The position numbers and the translations under genes were made by a program. A DNA stretch of 6,842 nt from Rickettsiaceae bacterium (GTDB taxonomy: Bacteria; Pseudomonadota; Alphaproteobacteria; Rickettsiales; Rickettsiaceae), in assembly GCA_021741285.1 (NCBI GenBank), contig JAIOYD010000083.1:1-6842 (forward strand), read 5' to 3'. Positions 6,696-6,842 of this stretch are shown in pieces. Positions within the stretch are counted from its first letter, which is position 1. The number at the start of each line of letters is the position of its first letter. The notes under the pieces were generated by a model. That model made no database searches. It had not been told where the DNA came from and worked only from the letters and a program-made list of their open reading frames with translations.

Positions 6696-6842
6696 TCATT
6701 TCTTTTCAATTATCATTGCATCACCATAGCTGAAAAACCGCATTTTATTATCTATAGCATATTTATAAATATTTTTCATCTCCTCATAACCAGCAAATGC
6801 ACAAACTAACATAAATAAAGTTGATTTTGGTAAATGAAAATT
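6696..6842 (-). CDS. queA: S-adenosylmethionine:tRNA ribosyltransferase-isomerase (QueA), C-terminal end only
   Basis: The last 48 codons are present; the gene enters from the right edge and stops at TGA 6698-6696. The peptide begins [20 protein letters not shown] and ends [14 protein letters not shown]. These match the highly conserved end of QueA ([19 protein letters not shown] and [10 protein letters not shown] in other bacteria). QueA transfers and rearranges the ribosyl group of S-adenosylmethionine onto preQ1 in tRNA, making epoxyqueuosine after Tgt has inserted the base. This cytoplasmic step follows the Tgt reaction, and the two genes are neighbours in many bacteria. The tail after GDAM is short compared with E. 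coli QueA, which runs about 15 residues further. Whether it was trimmed in the event that removed the start of the adjoining acetyltransferase cannot be seen here. The promoter lies outside the window. Confidence 0.93.
   Translation of the reverse strand, partial: NFHLPKSTLFMLVCAFAGYEEMKNIYKYAIDNKMRFFSYGDAMIIEKK

Noticed and set aside
1..6842. tRNA/rRNA genes, CRISPR arrays, insertion sequences, prophage or toxin-antitoxin genes
   Set aside because: I looked on both strands and saw no cloverleaf-like segment, regularly spaced repeats, transposase motifs or terminal repeats. All long stretches are explained by the genes listed.

Overview
The window is A+T-rich, gene-dense bacterial DNA, and its genes point to an obligately intracellular alphaproteobacterium of the order Rickettsiales, probably family Rickettsiaceae. 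The evidence is an autotransporter whose linker and barrel start read like the rickettsial OmpB/Sca family (YGAWVSPF, SPGY, GTILGFD, LSLYGL), an alphaproteobacterial-type AddA helicase-nuclease, the queA/tgt tRNA-modification pair, and a decaying acetyltransferase gene of the kind common in reductive genomes. Genus and species cannot be assigned from sequence reading alone.

Layout. Positions 1-1945 (minus strand) hold the first 648 residues of a secreted autotransporter: signal peptide, Asn/Thr/Ser/Gly-rich passenger, helical linker and the start of the beta-barrel. The rest lies beyond the left edge. Positions 1946-2125 are a divergent, very A+T-rich intergenic region with a candidate promoter for the next gene. 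Positions 2126-5305 (plus) encode a complete AddA-type double-strand-break repair helicase/nuclease of 1059 residues, with all the main UvrD/RecB motifs and an intact PD-(D/E)XK nuclease site. A hairpin at 5329-5360 separates it from the convergent tgt. Positions 5357-6439 (minus) are a complete tRNA-guanine transglycosylase. Positions 6436-6695 (minus) hold the remains of a GNAT acetyltransferase, broken by a stop, a frameshift and loss of its 5' part. Positions 6696-6842 (minus) are the last 48 codons of queA, whose start is off the right edge.

How the genes relate. queA, the GNAT remnant and tgt lie on the same strand with overlapping or abutting ends and look like one transcription unit. 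Tgt inserts the queuosine precursor at the wobble position of GUN-anticodon tRNAs, and QueA builds the cyclopentene precursor ring on the inserted base. AddA works in recombinational repair with AddB, which is not in this window. The autotransporter is unrelated in function and is probably a surface protein facing the host.

I did not find a convincing new multi-gene system. The points most worth a second look are the GNAT remnant wedged between queA and tgt, the compact rickettsial-type autotransporter, and a perfect 12-bp inverted repeat inside the 3' end of addA.
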